Shown here: positions 17,015-25,808 of the stretch, in pieces | Layout: every line of letters begins with the position of its first letter | Position numbering within the stretch: the stretch's first letter is position 1 | NCBI RefSeq assembly: GCF_900636535.1 | Contig: NZ_LR134289.1 | Coordinates: forward strand, 2,232,001 to 2,296,000 | From: Chryseobacterium gleum | Lineage (GTDB): Bacteria > Bacteroidota > Bacteroidia > Flavobacteriales > Weeksellaceae | Direction: 5' to 3' | Length of the DNA: 64,000 bases | Translations under genes and position numbers: made by a program | Notes under the pieces: generated by a model | What the model was told of the DNA's origin: nothing | Database searches by the model: none | The model's input: the letters and a program-made list of their open reading frames with translations, nothing else

Positions 17015-18931
17015 ATGATTTTAGATTCAAAAATACCACAAGGCCCATTAAAACATAAATGGGAAAATTATAAAAAGAAAGCAAGACTCGTAAACCCTGC
17101 CAACCGAAAAAAACTGGATGTGATTGTGGTAGGAACAGGGCTGGCGGGAAGCTCAATCGCAGCTTCTTTGGGAGAAATGGGATATAATGTGAAGTCATTC
17201 TGTTTCCAGGACAGCCCGAGAAGAGCGCATTCTGTGGCAGCACAGGGAGGTGTGAATGCCGCCAAAAACTATAAAAACGATGGTGACAGTGTGTACAGAA
17301 TGTTTGTAGACACTTTAAAAGGAGGAGATTTCAGAGCCCGTGAAGCCAATGTCTACAGAATGGCAGAATGTTCTCTGAACCTCATCGATCAGGCTGTAGC
17401 CCAAGGCGTACCTTTCGGTCGTGAATATGGAGGATATCTGAACAACCGTTCATTCGGAGGGGTTCAGGTAAGCCGTACTTTCTATGCGAGAGGACAAACG
17501 GGACAGCAGCTGCTTCTGGGTGCTTATCAGGCATTAATGCGACAGGTCGGAAAAGGCTCTGTACAATTATTTTCAAGACATGAAATGCTTGATCTGGTTA
17601 CTGTTGATGGTAAAGCCAGAGGAATTATTGTAAGGAATTTAGATACCGGAGATATTGAAAGACATGCAGCCCATGCTGTAGTATTAGCAACGGGAGGTTA
17701 CGGAAAAATTTATTATCTGTCTACTCTTGCGATGGGCTGTAATGGTTCTGCTATCTGGAGAGCCCATAAAAAGGGAGCTTTAATGGCTTCCCCAAGCTGG
17801 ATTCAGGTGCATCCTACTTCGCTTCCGCAATCCGGAGATTATCAGTCTAAACTAACTTTAATGTCTGAATCATTACGTAATGACGGCCGAATCTGGGTAC
17901 CATTAAAAGAAGGTGAAACCAGAGCACCAAACGATATTCCTGAAAATGAAAGGGATTATTATCTTGAAAGAAGATATCCGGCATTTGGAAACCTTGCGCC
18001 GAGAGATATTTCCTCCCGTGCTGCGAAAGAAAGAATTGATGCAGGCTTCGGAATCGGGCCTTTGAAAAATGCTGTTTATCTTGATTTTTCGAAAGCAATA
18101 CAGGAACAGGGAAAAGAGAAGATCAAGGAAAAATATGGAAATTTATTTGACATGTATCTGAAAATAACAGGATATGATGCCTATAAAGAACCCATGATGA
18201 TCTCCCCTTCTGCTCATTTCTCAATGGGTGGCCTTTGGGTAGATTATGAACTGATGACAACCGTTCCGGGACTGTTTGCTTTAGGCGAGGCTAATTTTGC
18301 CGATCATGGGGCGAACAGATTGGGAGCCAACTCACTTCTGCAGGCCTCAGTTGACGGATATTTCATTGCGCCTTACACCATTGCCAATTATCTGGCGGAT
18401 GAAATACATACCGGAAAAATTTCACCGGATACTCCGGAATTTGAGCAGGCTGAAAAAGCAGTTAAAGATCAGATCAACGATTTCATCAATATAAAAGGAA
18501 GCAAAACCGTTGATTATTTCCACAAAACTTTAGGAAAGCTCCTCTATGATTATTGCGGACTGGCCAGAAATGAAGAAGGTCTGAAGTATGCCATTCAGGA
18601 AATCAGAAAACTGAAACAGGAATTCTATAAAGATGTAAGAGTTTCCGGACAGGGAGATAAAATGAATACAGAACTGGAAAAAGCCGGCCGTGTAGCCGAT
18701 TATTTCGAAATAGGAGAACTAATGTGCTACGATGCATTAACCCGTAACGAATCGTGCGGAGCTCATTTCAGAGAAGAATTCCAGACTCCGGATGGTGAAG
18801 CGATGAGAAATGATGCGGAATATCAATTTATTTCTGCCTGGGCCTGGAAAGGTGAAAATGGAGAACCTGAACTGATTAAGGAACCTTTAATCTTTGAAGA
18901 AATTCAGCCAACGGTAAGAAGTTACAAATAA
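17015..18931 (+). CDS. sdhA: Succinate dehydrogenase / fumarate reductase flavoprotein subunit
   Basis: The FAD-containing catalytic subunit, 638 residues. Seen: the FAD-binding [19 protein letters not shown]; the flavinylated His in [15 protein letters not shown]; the active-site region HPTSLPQSG; and [12 protein letters not shown] near the second FAD-binding part. Length and motifs resemble the type B enzymes (Bacillus/Wolinella-like). I start at ATG 17015, since the longer open frame (from 16913) overlaps sdhC by 90 bases. It could run in either direction in vivo; in an aerobic flavobacterium it is most likely the TCA-cycle enzyme. Confidence 0.96.
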   Translation: MILDSKIPQGPLKHKWENYKKKARLVNPANRKKLDVIVVGTGLAGSSIAASLGEMGYNVKSFCFQDSPRRAHSVAAQGGVNAAKNYKNDGDSVYRMFVDTLKGGDFRAREANVYRMAECSLNLIDQAVAQGVPFGREYGGYLNNRSFGGVQVSRTFYARGQTGQQLLLGAYQALMRQVGKGSVQLFSRHEMLDLVTVDGKARGIIVRNLDTGDIERHAAHAVVLATGGYGKIYYLSTLAMGCNGSAIWRAHKKGALMASPSWIQVHPTSLPQSGDYQSKLTLMSESLRNDGRIWVPLKEGETRAPNDIPENERDYYLERRYPAFGNLAPRDISSRAAKERIDAGFGIGPLKNAVYLDFSKAIQEQGKEKIKEKYGNLFDMYLKITGYDAYKEPMMISPSAHFSMGGLWVDYELMTTVPGLFALGEANFADHGANRLGANSLLQASVDGYFIAPYTIANYLADEIHTGKISPDTPEFEQAEKAVKDQINDFINIKGSKTVDYFHKTLGKLLYDYCGLARNEEGLKYAIQEIRKLKQEFYKDVRVSGQGDKMNTELEKAGRVADYFEIGELMCYDALTRNESCGAHFREEFQTPDGEAMRNDAEYQFISAWAWKGENGEPELIKEPLIFEEIQPTVRSYK

Positions 18932-18943
18932 AAACAGAAAATT

Positions 18944-19696
18944 ATGGATTTACATCTTAAGATATGGAGACAGAAAGACAGAAAAAGTGAAGGAAAACTG
19001 GTTCCTTACGACCTGAAAGGATTGAATCCTCACATGTCTTTCTTAGAAATGCTGGACACTTTAAATGAAAAACTGATTATTGCAGGAGATGAACCCGTTG
19101 AGTTTGATCACGACTGCCGTGAAGGAATCTGCGGACAATGTGGAATGATGATTAATGGTATTGCCCATGGTCCTTTAAAAAATACAACGACCTGCCAGCT
19201 CCATTTACGATCATTTAAAGATGGGGAAACCATTTTGATAGAGCCTTTCCGAGCGGAAGCATTCCCGGTGAAGAAAGATTTAAAAGTAGACCGTTCTGCT
19301 TTTGACAGAATTATATCTTCGGGAGGTTTTGTATCGGTGAATACGGGCCAGGCTCCTGATGCGACTGCTATTCCGGTTACCCATCAGACAGCTGAAGAAG
19401 CTTTTGATTCTGCAGCCTGTATAGGATGTGGAGCGTGTGTTGCCACCTGTAAAAACGGAAGTGCAGCTCTGTTTACCTCTGCAAAAATCACCCATATGGC
19501 ACTCCTTCCTCAGGGAAAAGAAGAGCGAAACAAAAGAGTACTGGATATGGTAACCCAAATGGATACGGAATTATTCGGGCACTGCTCCAATACAGAAGCC
19601 TGCGAAGTGGAATGTCCTCAGGGAATTTCTGTACTGAATATTGCCAGAATGAATTTTGAATATAACAGGGCTTTATTTTTCAGGAAAAAAGCTTAG
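18944..19696 (+). CDS. sdhB: Succinate dehydrogenase iron-sulfur subunit
   Basis: Electron-transfer subunit linking flavin to heme, 250 residues. Three Cys clusters are visible: [2Fe-2S] in CREGICGQCGMM plus a downstream TTTCQLH; [4Fe-4S] in CIGCGACVATCKNG; and the [3Fe-4S]-type set CSNTEACEVECPQG. It begins 12 bp after sdhA and is followed by a strong terminator, closing the operon. Confidence 0.96.
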   Translation: MDLHLKIWRQKDRKSEGKLVPYDLKGLNPHMSFLEMLDTLNEKLIIAGDEPVEFDHDCREGICGQCGMMINGIAHGPLKNTTTCQLHLRSFKDGETILIEPFRAEAFPVKKDLKVDRSAFDRIISSGGFVSVNTGQAPDATAIPVTHQTAEEAFDSAACIGCGACVATCKNGSAALFTSAKITHMALLPQGKEERNKRVLDMVTQMDTELFGHCSNTEACEVECPQGISVLNIARMNFEYNRALFFRKKA

Positions 19697-19732
19697 CTCA
19701 ATAAAGAATAAAGCTAAAAATGATAATGTTTG

Positions 19733-19773
19733 AAAGGGTAAATCTGCAATGCAGGTTTGCTCTTTCTTTTTTT
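19733..19773 (+). terminator. Terminator after sdhCAB
   Basis: A long stem (19733-19748 with 19750-19765, three G-T wobbles) around CAATG, followed by a run of seven T's after a C. Confidence 0.8.
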
Positions 19774-19782
19774 ATTTATGTT

Positions 19783-20556
19783 CTATTCATTCATTATGGC
19801 CACTACCCTTGCCGGAGCTGCAGAGCCACCAACGATTTTAAGCGGAAATACACAGATTTTAAATCCGCATGGAGGCAATGCACCCAGATTGGTAAGTTGT
19901 TCTATGTGTAAATATTCTTTTTCAATTCCTACGCGATGACCTTCCCAGAAGAATTCGGGGTCGTTCATTTCTTTGGCTTTCTGAGCCATATATTTCAGAG
20001 GAAGATCCCAACCCCATTGGTCGATTCCCATGACTTTTACACCTTGATCAATCAGCCATTCTGTAGCTTCTTTACTCATTCCTGTCCCTTTTTCCACAAA
20101 ATCAGGAGTTCCCATCATTTTGTCACGATCGGTTCTGATCAGAACAATATTTCCTTCCCGGATGGTAATTCCGTTTTTATCAAGATCTTTTTTCAAATCA
20201 TCTACCGTGATGGCTACAAAATCTTCTTTATGGGTACAATCGATCACAATACCGTCTCCATAACACCATTCCAGCGGAATCTGGTCTATGGTTTTGGCAG
20301 GTTTTCCCTCTACAACTGGACCGTAATGCCACGGAGCATCAATGTGAGTAGTAGCATGAAGTCCCATATTTTTGATGGTATCATCTGCCCATCCTGTCCA
20401 GTTCTTAGGAAAAAGTCTTGATGGAAGTCTCAATGCCAGACGAATCAGCCAATGTGATTTTCGGTGAGCTTTATGTTTAATTTTCACCCTCATGAACCAG
20501 GGATCTCCTGCATTGTATTGGATAGGTTTTGTCAGATCGACAATTTTTGTTTTCAT
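19783..20556 (-). CDS. Cyclase-family hydrolase (kynurenine-formamidase-like fold)
   Basis: A 257-residue metal-dependent hydrolase of the cyclase family (PF04199). The signature is GLHATTHIDAPWHYGP, i.e. the HxxTHxDxPxH metal-binding motif, with a supporting VKVMGIDQWGWDLP. Relatives include arylformamidase, isatin hydrolase and polyketide cyclase-like proteins; the substrate is not readable. No tryptophan-catabolism genes are near. It converges with sdhB and has its own promoter. Confidence 0.85.
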   Translation of the reverse strand: MKTKIVDLTKPIQYNAGDPWFMRVKIKHKAHRKSHWLIRLALRLPSRLFPKNWTGWADDTIKNMGLHATTHIDAPWHYGPVVEGKPAKTIDQIPLEWCYGDGIVIDCTHKEDFVAITVDDLKKDLDKNGITIREGNIVLIRTDRDKMMGTPDFVEKGTGMSKEATEWLIDQGVKVMGIDQWGWDLPLKYMAQKAKEMNDPEFFWEGHRVGIEKEYLHIEQLTNLGALPPCGFKICVFPLKIVGGSAAPARVVAIMNE

Positions 20557-20574
20557 ATGATTTAGCTAAGAACA

Positions 20575-20582
20575 CAAAGATA
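20575..20582 (-). promoter_or_regulatory. -7 promoter box of the cyclase-family gene
   Basis: TATCTTTG on the minus strand, an exact TAnnTTTG, 18 bases before the start codon. Confidence 0.5.
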
Positions 20583-20704
20583 GCGAATAAGGGAAATGAG
20601 AAAAGGGCAAAAAGGTAAAAACAGCTAATTTGCATCCTTAAAAGTTCAGGTTTTCTAATCTAATTCCGGTAAAGATGTTAAAAAATAAAAAAGATTAGCT
20701 ATTA

Positions 20705-21556
20705 CTAATCTTTTTCTAATTCTAATGGGTTTTCGTATTTTTTGTTTTCTTCCCTTTCTTTTTGTCTTTGCCTTATTATTTCTTGTCCTTGTATAATAGT
20801 GGTTTCAGAGCTTTGAAGTACACCAATTAAATTTGCATTAGCATCTTTTAACGCTTTCTCAAATTTCGGTCGAGTCGTTTCAAAAGCTCCATTATATCTA
20901 TTTTCGTTTATCTTTATTAATTTACCTTTTAATTTAAATGCAGGTGTAGATTTTACAAGCTCAAAATCATATTCTCCTTTATCATCTGTTATTTTAACAA
21001 TCAATCCAGGCAATCCGCTAAATTTATATGGCCCATAGGGTAATGGAATTTCGGGAGAGTACCAAGCGATCCAATTTCTCCCCTTAAAGGTAACTTCCGC
21101 TTTTTTACAATTAATGGTGTTTATTATTTTTGTATCATTACTCAATTTCCAATTTTTAATGATCGGTTCTTTATAGGTGAGTATTGACATTCCAACTAAG
21201 TTAAAATACTGTATATTTTCATTTGATTGTATTATAGTAAAGGAAAATTTTGTTTTTGGGATAGATACTCCCTTCGAACTTAACAGTTTTGCTCCATTTT
21301 CTAAAGTTTTTATTGGAAGTGCTTGGAATACTGAATCTCTTTTCAGTGACTGAATACTCGCAAAAAAAGCACGTTCATTACCTATCTGTAATGAAAAAAA
21401 TTCTTCGTGTCTATAATCAGGAGTTGATGTATTCAATTTAGCTTTTAATAAATAGGTAAATTCACCACGCAGACTATCTTTTTTATGTAATTGAGAAAAA
21501 AATAAGACACTAAAAAATAAAGTTAATAATTGAAATAATTTTTTATAGTAATACAT
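20705..21556 (-). CDS. GLPGLI-family exported protein
   Basis: A 283-residue exported protein of the GLPGLI family (TIGR01200 as I recall): signal peptide up to LFFSQ, then a beta-rich body with the family signature PYGPYKFSGLPGLIVKITDD and a preceding WYSPEIPLP. The C-terminus is charged and helical (RQRQKEREENKKYENPLELE). The function is not established; the family is confined to Bacteroidetes. It lies 79 bp downstream of a double-glycine peptide gene on the same strand, which parallels the peptide/GLPGLI/receptor cluster at 33.4-37.0 kb. Confidence 0.85.
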   Translation of the reverse strand: MYYYKKLFQLLTLFFSVLFFSQLHKKDSLRGEFTYLLKAKLNTSTPDYRHEEFFSLQIGNERAFFASIQSLKRDSVFQALPIKTLENGAKLLSSKGVSIPKTKFSFTIIQSNENIQYFNLVGMSILTYKEPIIKNWKLSNDTKIINTINCKKAEVTFKGRNWIAWYSPEIPLPYGPYKFSGLPGLIVKITDDKGEYDFELVKSTPAFKLKGKLIKINENRYNGAFETTRPKFEKALKDANANLIGVLQSSETTIIQGQEIIRQRQKEREENKKYENPLELEKD

Positions 21557-21635
21557 AGAATTATTTTTGATTGCAAAAAAAATGCACTTATAACATTATA
21601 AGGCCATAAGTGCAATAATTAATAGGAAACAAATA

Positions 21636-21806
21636 TTAATTACAGTAATTTGCTTCAAGATTAGCAAGCCATTGATTTGCTTGTTCTGCCGTCCAATCTT
21701 GAGTTGTAGTAGCAGTTTGACCACAAAATTCTGCAATCCAAACTTGTTTTTCTCCACCTTTTACAGTTTTAAGATGTTCACGAGTCATTTTTTTTAATTT
21801 TTTCAT
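21636..21806 (-). CDS. Double-glycine-leader small peptide
   Basis: A 56-residue precursor with the leader MKKLKKMTREHLKTVKGG (18 residues, ending Gly-Gly) and a 38-residue core with two Cys (IAEFCGQTA and the C-terminal NYCN) and several Trp. The leader is nearly the same as that of the 4696-4929 peptide, while the cores are unrelated; this is direct evidence for a common export/cleavage pathway. The Cys residues could form a disulfide loop. The GLPGLI gene follows, probably in the same transcript. Confidence 0.8.
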   Translation of the reverse strand: MKKLKKMTREHLKTVKGGEKQVWIAEFCGQTATTTQDWTAEQANQWLANLEANYCN

Positions 21807-21829
21807 AAATATGTTTTTTTAATAAGTCT

Positions 21830-21837
21830 CAAATGTA
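21830..21837 (-). promoter_or_regulatory. -7 promoter box of the peptide/GLPGLI pair
   Basis: TACATTTG on the minus strand, an exact TAnnTTTG, 23 bases ahead of the peptide start. No clear -33 element. Confidence 0.5.
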
Positions 21838-22122
21838 TACAACTAACTCCTATCTATTGGTTATTTTTTATTATGTTAAGTAGCTGTTTATCTGAAGAAA
21901 ACATATTTTTTATTTAAAAATTTCCCGTATAAACTGAGTTGATTTTACCTTATTATTTAAACAAAAATGAATTTATTAAAAAAATGAATTCAGGTATTTT
22001 TTTTATATGTTAAATAGTCAGTTACAAAACAGAGTTTTACATCTAAAAGTATTTAATTGTTCTGATGTCTTATTATCATATTTAGAGGTTTTGCCTTTAT
22101 GCTATTTCGCCTTTTTTATTTC
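21838..22122. other. AT-rich intergenic region
   Basis: No gene or clear secondary structure was seen between the peptide promoter and the next gene's stop. It is strongly AT-rich. Confidence 0.4.
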
Positions 22123-23085
22123 CTAAACCCCTCTGGGAATCATAATCTTCTTCGGATCATTCTCATCATACATAATCTCAATAGTTCCCTGTTTAGGAAT
22201 GGAAGAGAGCTTTAGAAAGCTGACAATTTTCTTATATACCGCAATATGTTCAGTTCCTCTGAAATCTTTAAAACTTACCTGAAACATGATTTGTGGCTGA
22301 TTATTAACAAGAAGACCTGTCTCACTTACACTGATGATATTGGCTTCAGCATTTCTTCCTGAAAAAAGAATGCGTTCTTCTTTTGTATTTTTTAAAAGCC
22401 TGCCAAAAATCAACTGATAAACCAAGACATATATAATGGTCATCACCCCGCTGAAAAGAATCGGGTGCATGAATGTCAGAAACCTCCAGCCAAAATCAAA
22501 GGACTCTCTCCAATAGAAATAAGAGTATAAGCCAATGACATAAGAAATTAGTAATACAAGAAATACGATTCTTAACATCATTCCGGATGTGTTGAATCCC
22601 ACTTTCTGATCGCTTAAAATAAAGTAAGGTTCCTTTGATGCCTGAGGATTCAGCAGTACTTTTACTTTGTTTCCTGCATCAAATCTTTTTTCGTATGGTT
22701 TAGAATCATGAAACATCGTTTTATGTTCTATCACCGTATTGCTGAGATTGGGAAATGAAAGCGTAACCTGAATGAGGTTCATGTTTTTCTTAGCAATGTA
22801 TTTGAGGAGTTTGTAATCAATGATTTTGGCTTCTCTTGGAATTCCGTTCCGAAGAATAGACTTTATCGTATTTTTCTCTTTAAAAGTTGTAATGAAAAGC
22901 TTATTGATAAAGAAAATGATCACATATCCCCATATTAACAAAGAAAAACCGAGATACCCATAGCTTACCGCTAATGAATTTCTCGGTTCTGTTGCCAGCT
23001 CCTCATTCAACATATACAATAAAATAGGAAAAGGAGCGCAGAAAAAAAAGAGAAAGATTCCCCAGAAAATAATCAGAAATTTCAT
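22123..23085 (-). CDS. Membrane protein with two DUF3592-like halves
   Basis: 320 residues, four hydrophobic helices in two pairs. Each pair is followed by a similar beta-rich soluble module: first REAKIIDYKLLKYIAKKN up to GNKVKVLLNPQASKEPYFIL, then AEANIISVSETGLLVNN up to GTIEIMYDENDPKKIMI. Both end in the 'V/I-x-L/M-Y/N-P/D...' closing strand typical of DUF3592-like domains, so the protein appears to be an internal duplication. Function unknown. The nucleoid-associated gene lies 62 bp upstream on the same strand. Confidence 0.7.
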   Translation of the reverse strand: MKFLIIFWGIFLFFFCAPFPILLYMLNEELATEPRNSLAVSYGYLGFSLLIWGYVIIFFINKLFITTFKEKNTIKSILRNGIPREAKIIDYKLLKYIAKKNMNLIQVTLSFPNLSNTVIEHKTMFHDSKPYEKRFDAGNKVKVLLNPQASKEPYFILSDQKVGFNTSGMMLRIVFLVLLISYVIGLYSYFYWRESFDFGWRFLTFMHPILFSGVMTIIYVLVYQLIFGRLLKNTKEERILFSGRNAEANIISVSETGLLVNNQPQIMFQVSFKDFRGTEHIAVYKKIVSFLKLSSIPKQGTIEIMYDENDPKKIMIPRGV

Positions 23086-23147
23086 AGCTGTTATTTTGTA
23101 ATCAGCAATAAAGTTATGATATTATTATGGAACCGGAGACTTCTTTT

Positions 23148-24161
23148 TTATACTTCTTTTTCGAAATAAAGTCTGTAATATTTTCCTTTATCATCCTCAC
23201 CCATTTCGATTTTCTGCCGGTCTCCGTGGATGTAGATATGGAAGTTTTTATCTAATTTGATAATACTTTTAAAGTGTCTCTGTGTCTTTTTCACCGCAGC
23301 TTCACTGATTGGGAATTCCTCGGCAATATTCACCTGCATATCCTGTTCGTAATCTGTTTTAAAGTTCACAAAACTTTCAATTACATGCTCATCACCCAGT
23401 ACTTCATTAGCAAACTCGTCCAGCTTAAATTCTTCTTTTTCCTTAAAGAAATTGATGGATTTATTCAGGAAATCTGCCTGGTCTGCTTTGGAAACTTCAA
23501 ATTCCTGAGGAAGTTGTTTGGTGATATAATCTTTATACACCATCAAAGCTTCCTGCGTGTGGAAATATTCATCATCACGCTGTTTTACTTTCAGGAAATC
23601 TTCGAACCAGTAATACATATCCCCGTTTTTGTTGTTGTCAACCACAGAAAGTACATATCCGGTTTCTTTATTATTGTTGTAGATCAAAGCCGCTTTATCA
23701 ATTTTGGATAAACCGATACCCTGATCTTTTTCAATATCAAATGTTTCTTCTGCAGGATTTATTTTCAGGAAAGATTCTCTCTTCTCTGTTTTAAAGATCC
23801 CGATTTTATCCACTTTGTCAGGACGATCACTTTCATCTTCAAAAAGTACGATGAAAAGCTCACCACTCTGAACCCTTGGGTTTTCTGCAGCTTCAAAAAG
23901 ATGTTTGGCAATGTTCTCAGATTCCCAGATAAATTTGGATTTATCATCAAAAATTTCGGAAACAGCACTGTAAACCGGATTATTCACCAGATAGGTGTCA
24001 CTGTAAAAATGAAAAGTTTCTTCCGATTTGAAGGATCCTAAAAAGTAATCTTCAAGCAACTCTGCCATTCCTTCTTCCAGTTTCAATTCTTCCTGGGAAA
24101 GTGTCAGGGAATCTCCGTTAATCTTATTTCCGACTCTGTGTACTATTATTTTTGAAAACAT
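23148..24161 (-). CDS. Nucleoid-associated protein (NdpA/YejK-like)
   Basis: A 337-residue cytosolic protein resembling the 37-kDa nucleoid-associated family (PF04245). Family-like features are the opening SKIIVHRVGNKINGDSLTLS, the central YYWFEDFLKVKQRDDEYFHT and the C-terminal HIYIHGDRQKIEMGEDDKGK. Binding to the nucleoid is known for E. coli YejK; here it is by homology only. The start is ATG 24161, because a perfect -7 box covers bases just upstream, including the alternative start region at 24194. Confidence 0.85.
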   Translation of the reverse strand: MFSKIIVHRVGNKINGDSLTLSQEELKLEEGMAELLEDYFLGSFKSEETFHFYSDTYLVNNPVYSAVSEIFDDKSKFIWESENIAKHLFEAAENPRVQSGELFIVLFEDESDRPDKVDKIGIFKTEKRESFLKINPAEETFDIEKDQGIGLSKIDKAALIYNNNKETGYVLSVVDNNKNGDMYYWFEDFLKVKQRDDEYFHTQEALMVYKDYITKQLPQEFEVSKADQADFLNKSINFFKEKEEFKLDEFANEVLGDEHVIESFVNFKTDYEQDMQVNIAEEFPISEAAVKKTQRHFKSIIKLDKNFHIYIHGDRQKIEMGEDDKGKYYRLYFEKEV

Positions 24162-24181
24162 TTTTCTGAATATTTGGACTG

Positions 24182-24189
24182 CAAAGATA
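24182..24189 (-). promoter_or_regulatory. -7 promoter box of the nucleoid-associated gene
   Basis: TATCTTTG on the minus strand, 20 bases before the start, with a degenerate TTTCG 19 bases further upstream. Confidence 0.55.
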
Positions 24190-24246
24190 TTCATTCTTAT
24201 CCTTTCTGCGAAACTTAAAAAATGTCATTTTGTAGTACTCTCTTTT

Positions 24247-24303
24247 GACCACCCCGTCAAAAATTCTTTGAATTTCAGCCACCCCTCCAAGGGAGAGGAA
24301 TGA
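24247..24303. repeat. Probable dispersed intergenic repeat
   Basis: A segment of the type 'gaccaccccgtcaaaaattc ... gccacccctccaagggagag' that I recall from many Flavobacteria intergenic regions. It holds two small inverted repeats (AAATTC/GAATTT and CCTC/GAGG) and is richer in C than its surroundings. The remaining bases up to 24482 hold nothing I can identify. Confidence 0.4.
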
Positions 24304-24482
24304 TCAGTAGGTCATTTGTTATGGCAGGTAACATAGTCTTTTGCCTTGCACTTTTCCAAATTGATAAAAACCTTATCATTTTGACACGCTTTTTTGTTTA
24401 AAGAATCTGACAATAAAACCACAAAACACTAACTATCAACAAGTTTATTACATTTTATTTTCAACGGAATACCATTGGCATC

Positions 24483-24668
24483 ATGATTTTAAAACATAGA
24501 AAAATGGACTTAAAGACTTTAAACAGACTCGACAAGCTCAGAAGATTAAAAAGCAAAGGCCCGGAAACTCCCAAATGGCTGAAACCTTATCATCTGCTCT
24601 TTTTTGCTTTTTTAACCGTTTTCATCTTTGGTGCCATCATCAAAATGCTTGAACACAATCCAAATTAA
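24483..24668 (+). CDS. Small single-span membrane protein
   Basis: 61 residues: a basic N-terminal half (MDLKTLNRLDKLRRLKSKG) and one C-terminal membrane helix (LLFFAFLTVFIFGAIIKML). ATG at 24504 is an equally good start, giving 54 residues. It is followed after 11 bp by a soluble helical gene. The same order (small membrane protein, then soluble helical protein) recurs at 25119-25697, which argues that this short frame is real. Confidence 0.6.
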   Translation: MILKHRKMDLKTLNRLDKLRRLKSKGPETPKWLKPYHLLFFAFLTVFIFGAIIKMLEHNPN

Positions 24669-24679
24669 AATATCATATT

Positions 24680-25036
24680 ATGAACTATTTACAGGCCGTA
24701 AAGGAAATCACTGATGTGGTTCCCGATTTTGAAAAAGAAGTAAAAGAAATTAAAATTCAAAACTCATACAGCATTATCCGCACCTTCACGGAACTCATTA
24801 AAAATATGATCCGCCAGAATGACAGAAATCTACTGTTCAGAAGTTTACAGAAAATGGACAAAATTTACATTGACGGAGATACGGTATTAAAGAATGCTAT
24901 TGAGACCACTTTTATCTATTCTCTGGACAATTGTACTGCGTTCTGCAGTGAGGAATACAGAAAAGTGATTTTTAGTCACATTTCTGCCAACCTTCAGAAA
25001 GTATATTCAAGACAAATTTACAGTCACGGCATATAA
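24680..25036 (+). CDS. Soluble helical protein, paralogue of 25302-25697
   Basis: 118 residues, predicted all-helical, no signal peptide. It shares a pattern with the downstream gene: a short N-terminal helix, then IIRTFTELIKNMIRQNDRN against IMQATVNYLKNLLQESKIN, then LKNAIETTFIYSLDN against VRTMIENLFVRSFES. They form a paralogous pair, possibly the DUF7674 family; I am not sure of the number. No function is known to me. Confidence 0.7.
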   Translation: MNYLQAVKEITDVVPDFEKEVKEIKIQNSYSIIRTFTELIKNMIRQNDRNLLFRSLQKMDKIYIDGDTVLKNAIETTFIYSLDNCTAFCSEEYRKVIFSHISANLQKVYSRQIYSHGI

Positions 25037-25118
25037 AGGTTTTGTTACATTTTTTATCCGTTTCATTACAAAGTGTTTAAATTAAACAAAAATAAAAATA
25101 ACTCACAATCAATAGATT

Positions 25119-25250
25119 ATGAAAAATAAAATCAGAAGAATTTCAGACTGGAAAACCTGGGAAGCCACGACTAACAGACACAATGCAGAGATATTACTCA
25201 CCCACATCGCTGTAATTGTAGGAGTATTTATTTTTGCAGCCTGCCTTTAA
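25119..25250 (+). CDS. Small single-span membrane protein (43 aa)
   Basis: A short reading frame MKNKIRRISDWKTWEATTNR ... ending in one membrane helix (IAVIVGVFIFAACL) at the very C-terminus. Basic/Trp-containing N-terminus, like a tail-anchored peptide. It sits 51 bp upstream of the second paralogous helical gene, mirroring the 24483/24680 pair. Coding status is inferred from that repeated order. Confidence 0.55.
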   Translation: MKNKIRRISDWKTWEATTNRHNAEILLTHIAVIVGVFIFAACL

Positions 25251-25301
25251 ATTTTGGTATACATTTCGCTGCCATACAAAGTGTTTGAAAAATTCTTAAT
25301 T

Positions 25302-25697
25302 ATGATGAAAGTACAAATGCAAACTATTAATCAAAAAATAGCTGTTGAATACTTAAAATTTTTCTATCCGCCACTTCGCAATGAAATCACACAGTTGTCT
25401 GTACAGGACAATTTCGCCGGAATCATGCAGGCTACCGTGAATTATCTGAAAAACCTGCTGCAGGAATCGAAGATCAATATCATTGCCCATCATATCAAGC
25501 TGATGGACTGGCTTTACAGAAACGGGAATTCCTATGTAAGAACCATGATTGAAAATCTGTTTGTAAGATCTTTTGAAAGTTTCAAAAAACACGCAAAGAT
25601 CCAGCACTGGAAACTTCTTTATCAATATATGCCTGTAAGTTTCCAGATCATTTATAATGAACAGCAGAAGCAGGATCAGATGTATTTTGGGAAATAA
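25302..25697 (+). CDS. Soluble helical protein, paralogue of 24680-25036
   Basis: 131 residues, helical, with the shared pattern described for its paralogue and a Trp/Tyr-rich C-terminus (HWKLLYQYMPVSFQIIYNE). ATG at 25302 is chosen; a TTG at 25254 would add 16 residues. A strong terminator follows 11 bp after the stop, so the four-gene block ends here. Confidence 0.7.
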   Translation: MMKVQMQTINQKIAVEYLKFFYPPLRNEITQLSVQDNFAGIMQATVNYLKNLLQESKINIIAHHIKLMDWLYRNGNSYVRTMIENLFVRSFESFKKHAKIQHWKLLYQYMPVSFQIIYNEQQKQDQMYFGK

Positions 25698-25708
25698 TTA
25701 AAAAACAA

Positions 25709-25740
25709 AAAGGACGAAAACAATATTGTTTTCGTCCTTT
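25709..25740. terminator. Bidirectional hairpin terminator
   Basis: A fully palindromic 32-base element with a 13-bp stem (AAAGGACGAAAAC and complement) around AATATT. A-rich and T-rich edges serve both strands. Confidence 0.85.
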
Positions 25741-25808
25741 TATATAAATTGAGTATCACAAGAAAATGATATCTTCTGGAAATTAATTTCTTTAAAGACT
25801 TATATTCT

